From NCBI GenBank assembly GCA_002825465.1, contig PJER01000098.1, positions 1-12,538 on the forward strand: a stretch of 12,538 bases of DNA. The letters are read 5' to 3'. Positions 5,411 to 12,538 of this stretch are shown piece after piece. This stretch comes from Candidatus Thorarchaeota archaeon MP8T_1. GTDB taxonomy: Archaea; Asgardarchaeota; Thorarchaeia; Thorarchaeales; Thorarchaeaceae. The position numbers and the translations under genes were made by a program. The stretch's first letter is position 1. Every line of letters begins with the position of its first letter. The notes beneath the pieces were generated by a model that saw only the letters and a list, made by a program, of their open reading frames with translations, was not told where the DNA came from and searched no databases.

Positions 5411-7689
5411 TGAGCAAGACCGGATGGCTCTTGGATGCAAATGTGGACCATGAGAGAGAGGCACTGACCCTCTGGATTAAGACAGAGGGAAAAACAAAGG
5501 GCTACACCTATCGTGGGTTCAACCCCTCAGTCTTCGTCAGTACTGACATGATTAGAAGCAGGGAATGGACTGAAGCAGACATACTGCGAGCAGTCCTCGA
5601 GCACCCAAAGGCTGTTGACGCACTAATTGTGCACAGGTTCACAAGTGTCTACGATGAGGAGAAGACCCCTGTCCTACAAGTGTTCACTACACCAGACGCA
5701 TTACAAGATGTGGCAAAAGATCTAGAACGGTTGCCGGGAGCTACAGTGTTCCATGCAGACATCGACCCGGTTCAACAATTCTTCATAACCAATGAAATGT
5801 TCGCTTTTGGGCGTGTCGAGTTCGAGGCAGAGGGAGATGAGGTGGTCAGTATCAGAGGTCTCGACAAGCGCGAGGATCCTGAATATGATATTCCAGAGCT
5901 TGAGATGATGGACTTTGAGGTGCTCATTGCCACAGAGCAGATTTTTCCCAAAATGGAGGACAGGATTCAACACATCGAGGTCTATTGTGGAGAAGGAACT
6001 GTACATATCGAGGATGAGGATGAAGGAGAGATTATCAGACGGTTCCAGAAGGTCATCGATGAGATAGACCCTGATGTAATAATAAGTAGAGGAGGGGATG
6101 ATAATCTCTTCCGATACCTCAGCATACGATCCAAGGTCAATGGACTGCAGCTGAGATTGTCCCGAGATGGAACTCCATTGAACGTGGTCTACCGAGAACC
6201 GCAGTCGTACTGGCAATACAATCGAATTATGTTCAGATCAGGAACACAGGTCATACTGAATGGAAGAATTCACATTGATCGGGGAAAGACAGGAATGCAC
6301 TTCTACGCCCCGATGGGATTAGAGGGGGTTGTAGAGAGCTGTCGGCTTGCCTTGGGTCGACCACAGAGAGTCGCACGAATGTCAATCGGTGGGGTAAACG
6401 CGGCTGTGCAGTTCTACAATGCTTACAAGATGGACATCCTCATACCTCCTGTCAAACGGAACCCGGAGTTCTTGAAATCAATCAATGAACTGACATCCAT
6501 TGACAGAGGGGGTCTCATCTTCCAGCCGAAACCAGACATCTATGAGGACGTTGCAGAGTGCGACTTCTCATCAATGTACCCAACACTCATGGTCACCAGA
6601 AATATCAGCCCAGAAACAATCTGTACGAGGACTAAATGCCCCTATGACTACCAGTACTGCATTAAGATTCCCCAACAGAGCTTCAAGATATGTACACACA
6701 GGCGAGGAATAGTGTCCAAATCATTAGAGATGCTTGTCAATAGACGGACAGACCTGAAGAAACTGATAGAGGAAGGGCAGGACGCCAAGAAGTACGAGTT
6801 CATACAGAACACTCTGAAGGGGGTGCTGGTTTCATGTTTTGGATACTTAGGATTCAAAAACGCGAAGTTTGGAAGAGTAGAGGCCCATACTGCGGTGACT
6901 GCACTTGCAAGAGAGGTCATGCTTGAGACCCAAGAGATTGGAGAAGAGATGGGTCTTGAGATGCTTCATGGTATTGTAGATTCTGTTTGGTTGAGAGCAA
7001 ATGAGGGAATGGTGGAGTACGACACTGTTGCAAAATTCTGTGAGCGTGTATCCAAGAAAGTCAATATCAAGATGTCACCAAAGGGAGTCTACAAATGGAT
7101 GGTGATCCCATCATCACGACTTCATCCGTCAATTGCACCATTGAATCGATACTATGGAGTCTACAGGAATGGAGAAATCAAGACACGAGGGATAGAAACA
7201 CGAAGACGGGATACCTGCCTCTATGTTGGAGACTGTCAGATGGCCATGATTAAGACACTCGCCCAAGCTAATGACAAGGCGGGCTTTTTACAACGCATAC
7301 CAGAAGCATATGAGGTCTGTCAAGGCTACATGGAGAGACTTTACGACCATGATGTTGATTTAAGAGACCTCATTCTGAATGCAAACCTGACTAGAGACCC
7401 TCATGAGTACCGTGCTGTATCAAGAGCCGCGGTTGTTGCTCAACAACTTGTAAAGGCTGGGCAAGAACTTCACGCAGGGCAACGGGTTAGGTATATCATG
7501 GTCAACGCAGACTCGGAGAATCCCTTGCGAAGAGTGAAAGCACTAGAACTCTTTGATGAGTCGACTAGATATGATCCAAAGGCTTACGCAGAGCTATGCC
7601 AGCGAGCCTTTGAGAGCCTAATTCCAGCTCAGTATCTTGAACCTTCAAGAGAGAGAGATCATGACCAAGTGCTACTAACTACTCAGTGA
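5410..7689 (+). CDS. Degenerate family-B DNA polymerase, PolB2-like
   Basis: Family-B polymerase of 759 aa. Residues 1-160 match the N-terminal domain, about 165-345 the exonuclease domain, and 380-600 palm and fingers. Motif A DFSSMYPT (385-392) is intact. Motif B (470-478) keeps the Lys and SxxG but has Val474 where Asn is usual. Motif C reads HGIVDS (520-525) in place of YGDTDS, so the first Asp is Ile while the metal-binding second Asp (D524) remains. The KxRG motif (591-594) is present. Exonuclease I reads IATE (173-176), lacking the D of DxE, and the exonuclease III YxxxD is gone, so proofreading is unlikely. A cysteine cluster (405, 410, 417, 428) may bind zinc. This pattern fits the archaeal PolB2 group, described as inactivated but with reports of activity and damage-tolerance roles in Sulfolobus. 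Overlaps the 3' end of larC by 11 bp. Confidence 0.9.
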   Translation: MSKTGWLLDANVDHEREALTLWIKTEGKTKGYTYRGFNPSVFVSTDMIRSREWTEADILRAVLEHPKAVDALIVHRFTSVYDEEKTPVLQVFTTPDALQDVAKDLERLPGATVFHADIDPVQQFFITNEMFAFGRVEFEAEGDEVVSIRGLDKREDPEYDIPELEMMDFEVLIATEQIFPKMEDRIQHIEVYCGEGTVHIEDEDEGEIIRRFQKVIDEIDPDVIISRGGDDNLFRYLSIRSKVNGLQLRLSRDGTPLNVVYREPQSYWQYNRIMFRSGTQVILNGRIHIDRGKTGMHFYAPMGLEGVVESCRLALGRPQRVARMSIGGVNAAVQFYNAYKMDILIPPVKRNPEFLKSINELTSIDRGGLIFQPKPDIYEDVAECDFSSMYPTLMVTRNISPETICTRTKCPYDYQYCIKIPQQSFKICTHRRGIVSKSLEMLVNRRTDLKKLIEEGQDAKKYEFIQNTLKGVLVSCFGYLGFKNAKFGRVEAHTAVTALAREVMLETQEIGEEMGLEMLHGIVDSVWLRANEGMVEYDTVAKFCERVSKKVNIKMSPKGVYKWMVIPSSRLHPSIAPLNRYYGVYRNGEIKTRGIETRRRDTCLYVGDCQMAMIKTLAQANDKAGFLQRIPEAYEVCQGYMERLYDHDVDLRDLILNANLTRDPHEYRAVSRAAVVAQQLVKAGQELHAGQRVRYIMVNADSENPLRRVKALELFDESTRYDPKAYAELCQRAFESLIPAQYLEPSRERDHDQVLLTTQ

Positions 7690-9031
7690 CTGCATGTGCC
7701 TGCATTGCAATGCGTGGTTTGAGTTCACGAATAGGGATGCCAGTTTCACGAGAAACGCGCTCCATATCATCAGCTTCCGGTTTGATGTTTATGATACTAC
7801 CATCAGTTGTGCGTGAAATTTTGACACGAATCATGTATTCCTTGTCATCAATCTCCAACCTGCAGACAATAGTTTCACGGGCTGCCTTCAATCGCTGCCA
7901 AGTCGTATATCTGATTCCAATTGTCCCAAGATGACGTATCATAATCTCCGCTACACTTTTGAGACCAGTTTTGGTAGCAATAACCTTCACTAGGTAGCAG
8001 GGCCGGTTCTTCTTGCCGAAGGCAGGAATGATGATAACATCATATGCCAGACCTTCTTCGAGGAGCGTGTCGAAGAGATTGCCTAGAATCTCACCATCCA
8101 CATCATCAACATTTGTTTCAATGACGATGACTTCATCAGCGTTCCACTCATCAAGCACGTCTATTCGCTCTTCAGCCCTTGATTTCGAATCTGCAATTGC
8201 TTTTTCTTCCTTTGGCACAGCCTTCTTAGTATCTTCTTTAGGAGGTGGAACTGGCTTCTCATCATCCTGGACAACGATTTCTCCAATAACAATCCGCATA
8301 ATATTCGGAATCTTTCCGAGATCACGAGTGCCAAATCCAATCCCCTGATTCTGTGCGACGAAATCATCATAACTTTCCACATAGACTTTGGTGATAGCTG
8401 CAAGGAGAGCGGCTCCAGTCGGAGTTAAGACCTCAGTTTTGGCATCGCCATTGTGATAGAGAATATCATGAGCAACAAGAATCTCAGCCACTGCAGGTAC
8501 AGGAACCTCAAGTTCGCCATGTTCCGTCTTAATTGACCCACTACCTACTGCAACTCGTGTTGCAACAAAATCAGCATCTTCAAGTAAACCCGCACGCTCC
8601 AGAAGAAATGCTGTGCCTACAATATCAAGTACGGTATCAATGGACCCAGTTTCGTGTAGATTCAGGTCAGATATTGGCTTGCTATGAGCTCTACTCTCTG
8701 CCTCAAAGATGATGGTGAGAGCATCCTTGGCAAGATTCTTTCCACGAGGCGATAACTCGACCTCTTCTGCAACAGCCATTAAGACTTCCATCATAGAGTC
8801 AGGATTAAGTCTGATGGCGGGATTGCGTGTGATTTGCAACTGTCGACCTGTATGACCTGACTGAGATTGAGAAACAACTGCCAACCTGAAAGAAGGATCA
8901 TATATGAGAAGACTTGCAGCAACAGGCAAGAGAGCATCATCTTCTCCAATGAGGTCAATCAAGGCAGATAGAAACATATCTCCAGATGCGCCCGCGTTTT
9001 CAACATCAATTAGGACTTGTTTTTTTGTCAA
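7679..9031 (-). CDS. larC: LarC-like nickel-pincer cofactor insertion protein
   Basis: Protein of 450 aa of the LarC (formerly DUF111) family, which inserts nickel into the pyridinium-bisthiocarboxylate mononucleotide cofactor of lactate racemase and related enzymes. The N-terminal GASGDMFLSALIDL (14-27), LHETGSIDTVLDIVG (125-139), VPVPAVAEIL (176-185) and LTPTGAALL (202-210) match the first domain. ETNVDDVDGEILG (305-317) and the GKKNRP region (339-344) match the second. Between them lies a K/E/P-rich linker (about 255-292) where many LarC proteins have a His-rich stretch. It is one uninterrupted frame, unlike Lactobacillus where larC is made by a frameshift. The start is TTG 9031, the only one that leaves the conserved N-terminus whole. 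It lies 137 bp after the CofE-family gene on the same strand. No larA, larB or larE is in the window, so the enzyme it serves is unknown. Confidence 0.87.
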   Translation of the reverse strand: MTKKQVLIDVENAGASGDMFLSALIDLIGEDDALLPVAASLLIYDPSFRLAVVSQSQSGHTGRQLQITRNPAIRLNPDSMMEVLMAVAEEVELSPRGKNLAKDALTIIFEAESRAHSKPISDLNLHETGSIDTVLDIVGTAFLLERAGLLEDADFVATRVAVGSGSIKTEHGELEVPVPAVAEILVAHDILYHNGDAKTEVLTPTGAALLAAITKVYVESYDDFVAQNQGIGFGTRDLGKIPNIMRIVIGEIVVQDDEKPVPPPKEDTKKAVPKEEKAIADSKSRAEERIDVLDEWNADEVIVIETNVDDVDGEILGNLFDTLLEEGLAYDVIIIPAFGKKNRPCYLVKVIATKTGLKSVAEIMIRHLGTIGIRYTTWQRLKAARETIVCRLEIDDKEYMIRVKISRTTDGSIINIKPEADDMERVSRETGIPIRELKPRIAMQAHAVTE

Positions 9032-9168
9032 CTATCCTCAGACTCCTGCCTATGCTCCAACGAAGAGAATTCCCATCTATAGCAACCTTATGTTTCTTTC
9101 GAAGATGGATAGAATTCAAACGACGATGACTGGTATCTATTTCATAAGACCCAGACTAAATAAGATTG

Positions 9169-9948
9169 TCAGCTTGTATTGCCTCTACGCCATTGGTCAA
9201 AGATTGCCATGTACATGCACTCTGAGGGGGATATCCACATCTCAGAAGAATCGAACGACTGATTGACAAACTCAACAGGAGCATCACGTATCAAAGCAGC
9301 TGGTACTGATTCGTTTGATTCCCCCATGACTGCGGTGCAAGCAGATGCCAAATTATCAGCAATAGCCCTGCGTGTTATTCGCAGCTCATTACCAAAAAGA
9401 TCTTTACGACCCCGGTCGTCAGCCACTGGTCGAAATCCTGCAACGCCAAGAGCCATTCCAATATTGCCTAGTCTTAATGGCTGTGTTCTGCTATCTATGA
9501 CCATGACTCCAATCGTCTTCCCAGTACGTTTCTTGACTTCTTCTCGTAGTTTCTCTGCGCTTACACGTGAGTCAAGAGGAAGTAATGATGCGAATCCAGG
9601 AGGAACGTTCGATTTGTCGATTCCTGCATTCGCCATCAGTGTGTTATTCTTAATTGTAAGAACCACGTGAGGAATACCGCCTAATATATCATCAGCCTCT
9701 TGAATGATAAGTTGGGCTACTTCAGGAAGCAACTCATACTTATCAGCGAGCGTCATTGCTTCCCTAGAAACCGGAACGTCTTTCAAATTCACTACTCTGC
9801 CCTCTGTTGTACCAAGAGGTGTTTCAGCTACAGTAATGATATCATTGTCTTGAATTTCGATTCCAATAGAAGAAAGTCCCTCTAGTAGCACATCAAGTAA
9901 GTTGTCATCCTCTGTAATAATGCGAGTTTTGATTGGATACACAATCAC
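9169..9948 (-). CDS. CofE-family F420 gamma-glutamyl ligase, divergent
   Basis: Protein of 259 aa of the coenzyme F420-0:L-glutamate ligase family; CofE adds glutamates to F420-0 using GTP. Family landmarks are TTEGR (47-51), NAGIDKSN (107-114), a metal-site Asp in VIDS (150-153), GNIGMALGVAGFRP (161-174), GRKDLFG (180-186) and VMGESNESVPAALIR (207-221). Compared with the Archaeoglobus CofE as I remember it, the SKAEGR loop reads GTTEGR and the DTNGR loop reads DSRTQ, so substrate-loop residues differ. It could be true CofE or one of the paralogues common in methanogens. GTG 9948 is the only usable start after an in-frame TGA and has no strong ribosome site. It sits 86 bp after the marker-14 gene on the same strand and may be in the same operon. 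I leave the symbol blank because of the loop changes. Confidence 0.8.
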   Translation of the reverse strand: MIVYPIKTRIITEDDNLLDVLLEGLSSIGIEIQDNDIITVAETPLGTTEGRVVNLKDVPVSREAMTLADKYELLPEVAQLIIQEADDILGGIPHVVLTIKNNTLMANAGIDKSNVPPGFASLLPLDSRVSAEKLREEVKKRTGKTIGVMVIDSRTQPLRLGNIGMALGVAGFRPVADDRGRKDLFGNELRITRRAIADNLASACTAVMGESNESVPAALIRDAPVEFVNQSFDSSEMWISPSECMYMAIFDQWRRGNTS

Positions 9949-10034
9949 CGCTACCGACCTACCTAGCCCAATATCAGTGCCAAGATAAAGACTCCCACTG
10001 AATGACTTGATTGCAATTCAAAGATGGTTGAAAC

Positions 10035-11426
10035 TCACTTTGACTTCTTTCCTTGAATCTTCATTCGCTCTGCCATGATACATCGGTCGCCCACACGCCC
10101 TCCCATTGGATGCTGAGTTGTTCCCATTGAGTTCATGCATCTTGCAGCTACAGCAGCCCCCATCGCAAGACCATCCTCAACAAATACAAGCTGCCGTGAT
10201 GCGGTCCAAAGATCTCCATCTTTCAATTGAAGACTTTCAGCAATTAATTTTGGTTTCTGGCCGGTTGTAATAGCTCGACCTGTGAGTCCTAGAGAGGTCT
10301 CATTAAGAAGGAGATTCTCTGACTCCGCAGTACTCACAATTCGTTGCACAATCCAAGCCTGCAACTGATCAATTAGAGCAAGAAGCTGAGATTCTTTTTC
10401 TTGGTCAGTTAGTTTCGATCCAAGTTTCTCCAATCTTTTCAAATCAGCATCAACACCAATCAGAACAACTTTTGATTCATCTGCAGCCTCAGTGTTGACT
10501 GGAACTGTTCCAAATCGGGTTACACCAGGTGGAACACGTTCTATCCGGATGAATTTCTGAACTTGCTCAAGCCAATCAGTGTTGACTTTCACAATTCGAG
10601 ACTTACTGCTCCTAGGAAGGTCAAGGGTGCATCCAATATCAGGCTGGACCAATCCAGATCCGCGTGTGAGAGCATCAGGGATGGCGCCAGCCAATCCAGC
10701 AAATGACCCAATTGTACGAGCGTATGGAAATCCATTGTCAGTAATTCGTCCAGCTAGAGTTGTTCCAAAGTCCAGGGTCATAACGGGATTCCTGAAATCA
10801 ATTGTCGTTCCCTTTACTGCACCCTTGATGCCTGCGGTAACAAGCTCGCCCTCCATCTCATTTGCCACAACCTCAGTATTCGCAGGAGGAATTGAAGAAG
10901 CGATGGCACCATCAAAATATACTTTCTTAAGCCAGGTAAAATCCCGAAGAGAAGGCGGCAAGTTATCAGCTGACATTGCTGCAGTCATTTTTCGAGGAGG
11001 AATACCAGCATTAATGCATCCGTCTGCAAGTGCCTGAACAATGGCACCCACTTCAGAGGGACTAGCAAAGCTTGCAGTGACACCAGTTGATCGCACAACA
11101 AAATGAAGATCTCTTTCAATATCTATGCCAGCTCTGGATGTGACAGAAAGTAATACACTTGAAACCAATTCAGCCACAGAATCCCTAGTTAATGGAACGC
11201 CAAACACGGTTTCGCCAAATATGACCTCATCAGACCTTGGCGGTCGTACATCTCGGGTCATACGTACCTCTTTCTCAATCTCGAATATCTCTCCGGATTT
11301 TAAGTTCGTCGTGACAAGTATGCACTTTGTTGTAGTGTTTCCTAATTCAACAGAAGCCACTGTGAAGAAATGACCCATTCTAAGAGAAGACAACCCGATT
11401 GCCTTTGGCCTTAGAACTCTCTGCAT
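10035..11426 (-). CDS. Methanogenesis marker protein 14 homologue (ASKHA-like)
   Basis: Protein of 463 aa that I recognise as methanogenesis marker 14, a family first defined as restricted to methanogens and of unknown function. It shows signs of an ASKHA (actin/hexokinase) ATPase fold: VELGNTTTK (26-34) resembles phosphate-1, LDFGTTLAGRI (218-228) resembles phosphate-2, GLTGRA (380-385) and GLAMGAAVAAR (419-429) resemble the adenosine and last helix regions. The ATG at 11426 is chosen because AAGGTGA (11435-11441) is a strong ribosome site 8 bases upstream; the in-frame GTG at 11438 lies inside that site. It follows mtrH by 15 bases, so the two are surely one operon. By analogy with ASKHA-type reactivators of corrinoid proteins, an ATP-driven activator or chaperone for the MtrH methyl-transfer system is possible; this is inference. 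Confidence 0.85.
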   Translation of the reverse strand: MQRVLRPKAIGLSSLRMGHFFTVASVELGNTTTKCILVTTNLKSGEIFEIEKEVRMTRDVRPPRSDEVIFGETVFGVPLTRDSVAELVSSVLLSVTSRAGIDIERDLHFVVRSTGVTASFASPSEVGAIVQALADGCINAGIPPRKMTAAMSADNLPPSLRDFTWLKKVYFDGAIASSIPPANTEVVANEMEGELVTAGIKGAVKGTTIDFRNPVMTLDFGTTLAGRITDNGFPYARTIGSFAGLAGAIPDALTRGSGLVQPDIGCTLDLPRSSKSRIVKVNTDWLEQVQKFIRIERVPPGVTRFGTVPVNTEAADESKVVLIGVDADLKRLEKLGSKLTDQEKESQLLALIDQLQAWIVQRIVSTAESENLLLNETSLGLTGRAITTGQKPKLIAESLQLKDGDLWTASRQLVFVEDGLAMGAAVAARCMNSMGTTQHPMGGRVGDRCIMAERMKIQGKKSK

Positions 11427-11434
11427 AGTCTTTC

Positions 11435-11441
11435 TCACCTT
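11435..11441 (-). promoter_or_regulatory. Ribosome binding site deciding the marker-14 start
   Basis: Read on the minus strand as AAGGTGA, it matches the 3' half of the AGGAGGTGA consensus and lies 8 bases from ATG 11426, directly after the mtrH stop. The GTG inside it would otherwise be called as the start. Confidence 0.65.
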
Positions 11442-12377
11442 TCAGAGTAGTTTCTTGAACGGATGTCCTGCATCTGGTTCAATACCAAATTCCAAGTACC
11501 CAGACTCTGCAACGAAAACATCACCCATTGCTATGACTGGGAACACTCGGTCAGCGTTCTCAATCGGTCCATAGAGTACAAAATCAGCACCCATAATTTG
11601 TACGATGATATTTGATGCAATATCAGCTGTATAAAATGCCTCACGATCTGTCTTCTTGTATTTCCTTAACCAGGTCCAGGATGAAGGGGCATTATGTACT
11701 CCTGACCCAGTGGGCATACCATAAACTGTCTTTGCTACTAAGGTAAAGGCTGCTGCAGAACCTGCTCCCGCACCTATCGCTGTTACTGCGGTATCTATTA
11801 GGGGTTTTGTCACTCCAACATCTTTACACAAATCAAGAAGTCCTTTTTCGCTCTCCAAGACAGGTTTCTCAAGAACGGCTCTTCTGCCTGCAATTGTTGA
11901 ATCTTGAGGATTAAATGCTAGAACTATTGCACATTCATGACGCAATTCCTTGAGCGCTTCAATCTCCTCTGACGTAGCAGATACATTGATGGAGTTGTAG
12001 ATTGCTTGATCTGAGAGACCTATTTCCTCAGCATGCTTCAGACCAGCAATTCGTACCATGGGTTCTGTGGAGTCTATTAAGAATGGAGCATTTGTAATGT
12101 TAGTGACAAAATCGATGTAATGACACATTGCTTCCTCGGATTCGGAGAATATCTGAACAAGGGCAGGATTACCTGTCATTTCAGACATTTCATCCTGTTT
12201 GAGCAACAGTAATCTTGCCTTATCCTTATCGAAAACACCTTTCTTTGCATCTTCAACTATTTTATGTCCGCCATAGAAGATAGTTCCTGCAAGGGCCGTG
12301 GCTACCTCACCGAGATTCCCACCGATTTTGACACCGCCGATGTTATGGATTATTTGTTCTTTCTCAAATACAAACAA
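11442..12377 (-). CDS. mtrH: MtrH-family tetrahydromethanopterin methyltransferase
   Basis: Protein of 311 aa, matching MtrH in length and in sequence from end to end. MtrH transfers the methyl group of methyl-tetrahydromethanopterin to a corrinoid protein (MtrA in methanogens). Recognisable blocks are the N-terminal F-F-KEQ (2-8), LAGTIFY..HKIVEDAKKG.FD (29-50), TGNPALVQ (68-75), PFLIDST (98-104), IYNSINVS (126-133), PLIDTAVT (192-199), TGSGVHNAPSSW (223-234) and ADFVLYGPIENA (264-275). The protein is soluble with no membrane segment. TTG 12377 is supported by a perfect AAGGAGGA site 9 bases upstream, inside the end of the preceding gene. The closeness to methanogen MtrH suggests methyl-H4MPT is still the donor. 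No other mtr gene is visible, so its corrinoid partner is unknown; MtrH homologues outside methanogens serve other C1 routes. Confidence 0.93.
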   Translation of the reverse strand: MFVFEKEQIIHNIGGVKIGGNLGEVATALAGTIFYGGHKIVEDAKKGVFDKDKARLLLLKQDEMSEMTGNPALVQIFSESEEAMCHYIDFVTNITNAPFLIDSTEPMVRIAGLKHAEEIGLSDQAIYNSINVSATSEEIEALKELRHECAIVLAFNPQDSTIAGRRAVLEKPVLESEKGLLDLCKDVGVTKPLIDTAVTAIGAGAGSAAAFTLVAKTVYGMPTGSGVHNAPSSWTWLRKYKKTDREAFYTADIASNIIVQIMGADFVLYGPIENADRVFPVIAMGDVFVAESGYLEFGIEPDAGHPFKKLL

Positions 12378-12382
12378 ATCTG

Positions 12383-12538
12383 CTATTCCTCCTTGCCTAC
12401 TAGTATGGTACCTACATCACTACTTCTCACTTCAATTATGATTGGTGAGGGGTGGTCAGATACGGTTGCATGGGCTTCTTGTTTGCTTACCAGAGAACTG
12501 ACATGATCCAGCAGCACACCATATTCAGGAAGCATCAT
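12383..12538 (-). CDS. C-terminal end of an unidentified protein upstream of mtrH
   Basis: An open minus-strand frame enters from the window edge and ends at TAG 12385-12383, five bases before the mtrH TTG. It gives 51 residues with an amphipathic stretch (about 8-25) followed by a likely beta-strand PIIIEVR and a final hydrophobic TILVG before the acidic end. Two ATG codons stand exactly at the edge, so it could in principle begin there, but a longer gene cut by the window is more likely. I do not recognise the family; it does not look like the end of MtrA as I know it. Its tight spacing and the mtrH ribosome site inside it place it in the mtrH operon. Confidence 0.6.
   Translation of the reverse strand: MMLPEYGVLLDHVSSLVSKQEAHATVSDHPSPIIIEVRSSDVGTILVGKEE
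12387..12394 (-). promoter_or_regulatory. Strong ribosome binding site for mtrH
   Basis: Read on the minus strand as AAGGAGGA, 9 bases before the TTG start of mtrH and overlapping the last codons of the upstream gene. It explains efficient use of a TTG start and implies translational coupling. Confidence 0.75.

Noticed and set aside
6610..6720. Cysteine-rich stretch in the polymerase as an intein or inserted element.
   Set aside because: Cysteines at this place between motifs A and B are familiar in archaeal family-B polymerases, the flanking motifs are continuous, and there is no intein splice motif or endonuclease domain.
8161..8403. Open frames antisense to or overlapping larC and other genes.
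   Set aside because: They lie entirely inside well-supported genes, have low-complexity or unnatural compositions and lack ribosome sites. They are shadows of the real frames.
7679..9031. Possible programmed frameshift splitting larC into two products, as in Lactobacillus.
   Set aside because: Both domains lie in one uninterrupted frame joined by a charged linker, so no frameshift is needed.
1..12538. CRISPR array, tRNA or rRNA genes, insertion sequences, prophage or defence island.
   Set aside because: No regularly spaced repeats, no tRNA-like cloverleaf or CCA end, no transposase or integrase motifs, and every gap between genes is shorter than 160 bp.

Overview
The window looks like a chromosomal fragment of an Asgard archaeon, most likely Thorarchaeota-like; the lineage is inferred. 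The reasons are two Ras/Rab-type small GTPases, a seven-bladed WD40 propeller and a HEAT-repeat protein with an adaptin/coatomer-like appendage, all beside plainly archaeal genes: a degenerate family-B DNA polymerase, MtrH, methanogenesis marker 14 and a CofE-family F420 ligase. Start codons are mixed (ATG, GTG, TTG), Shine-Dalgarno motifs are of the GGAGG/GGTG type, and there are no introns. I see no tRNA, rRNA, CRISPR array, transposase or phage gene.

Region 1 (1-3.75 kb) holds four eukaryote-like genes in a mirror layout: GTPase (+), WD40 propeller (-), HEAT/appendage protein (+), GTPase (-). Each GTPase runs tail to tail into its neighbour with a 7-bp gap, and the propeller and solenoid genes diverge from a shared 136-bp promoter region. 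A propeller, an alpha-solenoid with an appendage, and Arf/Rab-like switches are the parts of eukaryotic vesicle coats, so this may be a primitive coat-like or membrane-trafficking module. It is the most interesting part of the window.

Region 2 (3.75-5.0 kb) has two divergent small genes: an uncharacterised protein with a C-terminal zinc ribbon, and a PPOX-fold flavin- or F420-binding protein.

Region 3 (5.1-7.7 kb) is a two-gene operon. A 95-aa helical protein overlaps by one base the start of a 759-aa family-B polymerase whose exonuclease motifs are eroded and whose motif C has lost its first aspartate. It resembles the 'inactivated' archaeal PolB2 group.

Region 4 (7.7-12.54 kb, all minus strand) reads in transcription order: the end of an unidentified gene, mtrH, methanogenesis marker 14, a CofE-family ligase, then larC (nickel-pincer cofactor insertion). 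The first three are tightly packed with strong ribosome binding sites. The set suggests tetrahydromethanopterin- and corrinoid-linked C1 transfer with F420 and nickel cofactor functions. No other Mtr subunit and no Mcr gene lies in the window, so methanogenesis itself cannot be claimed. All gaps between genes are shorter than 160 bp.
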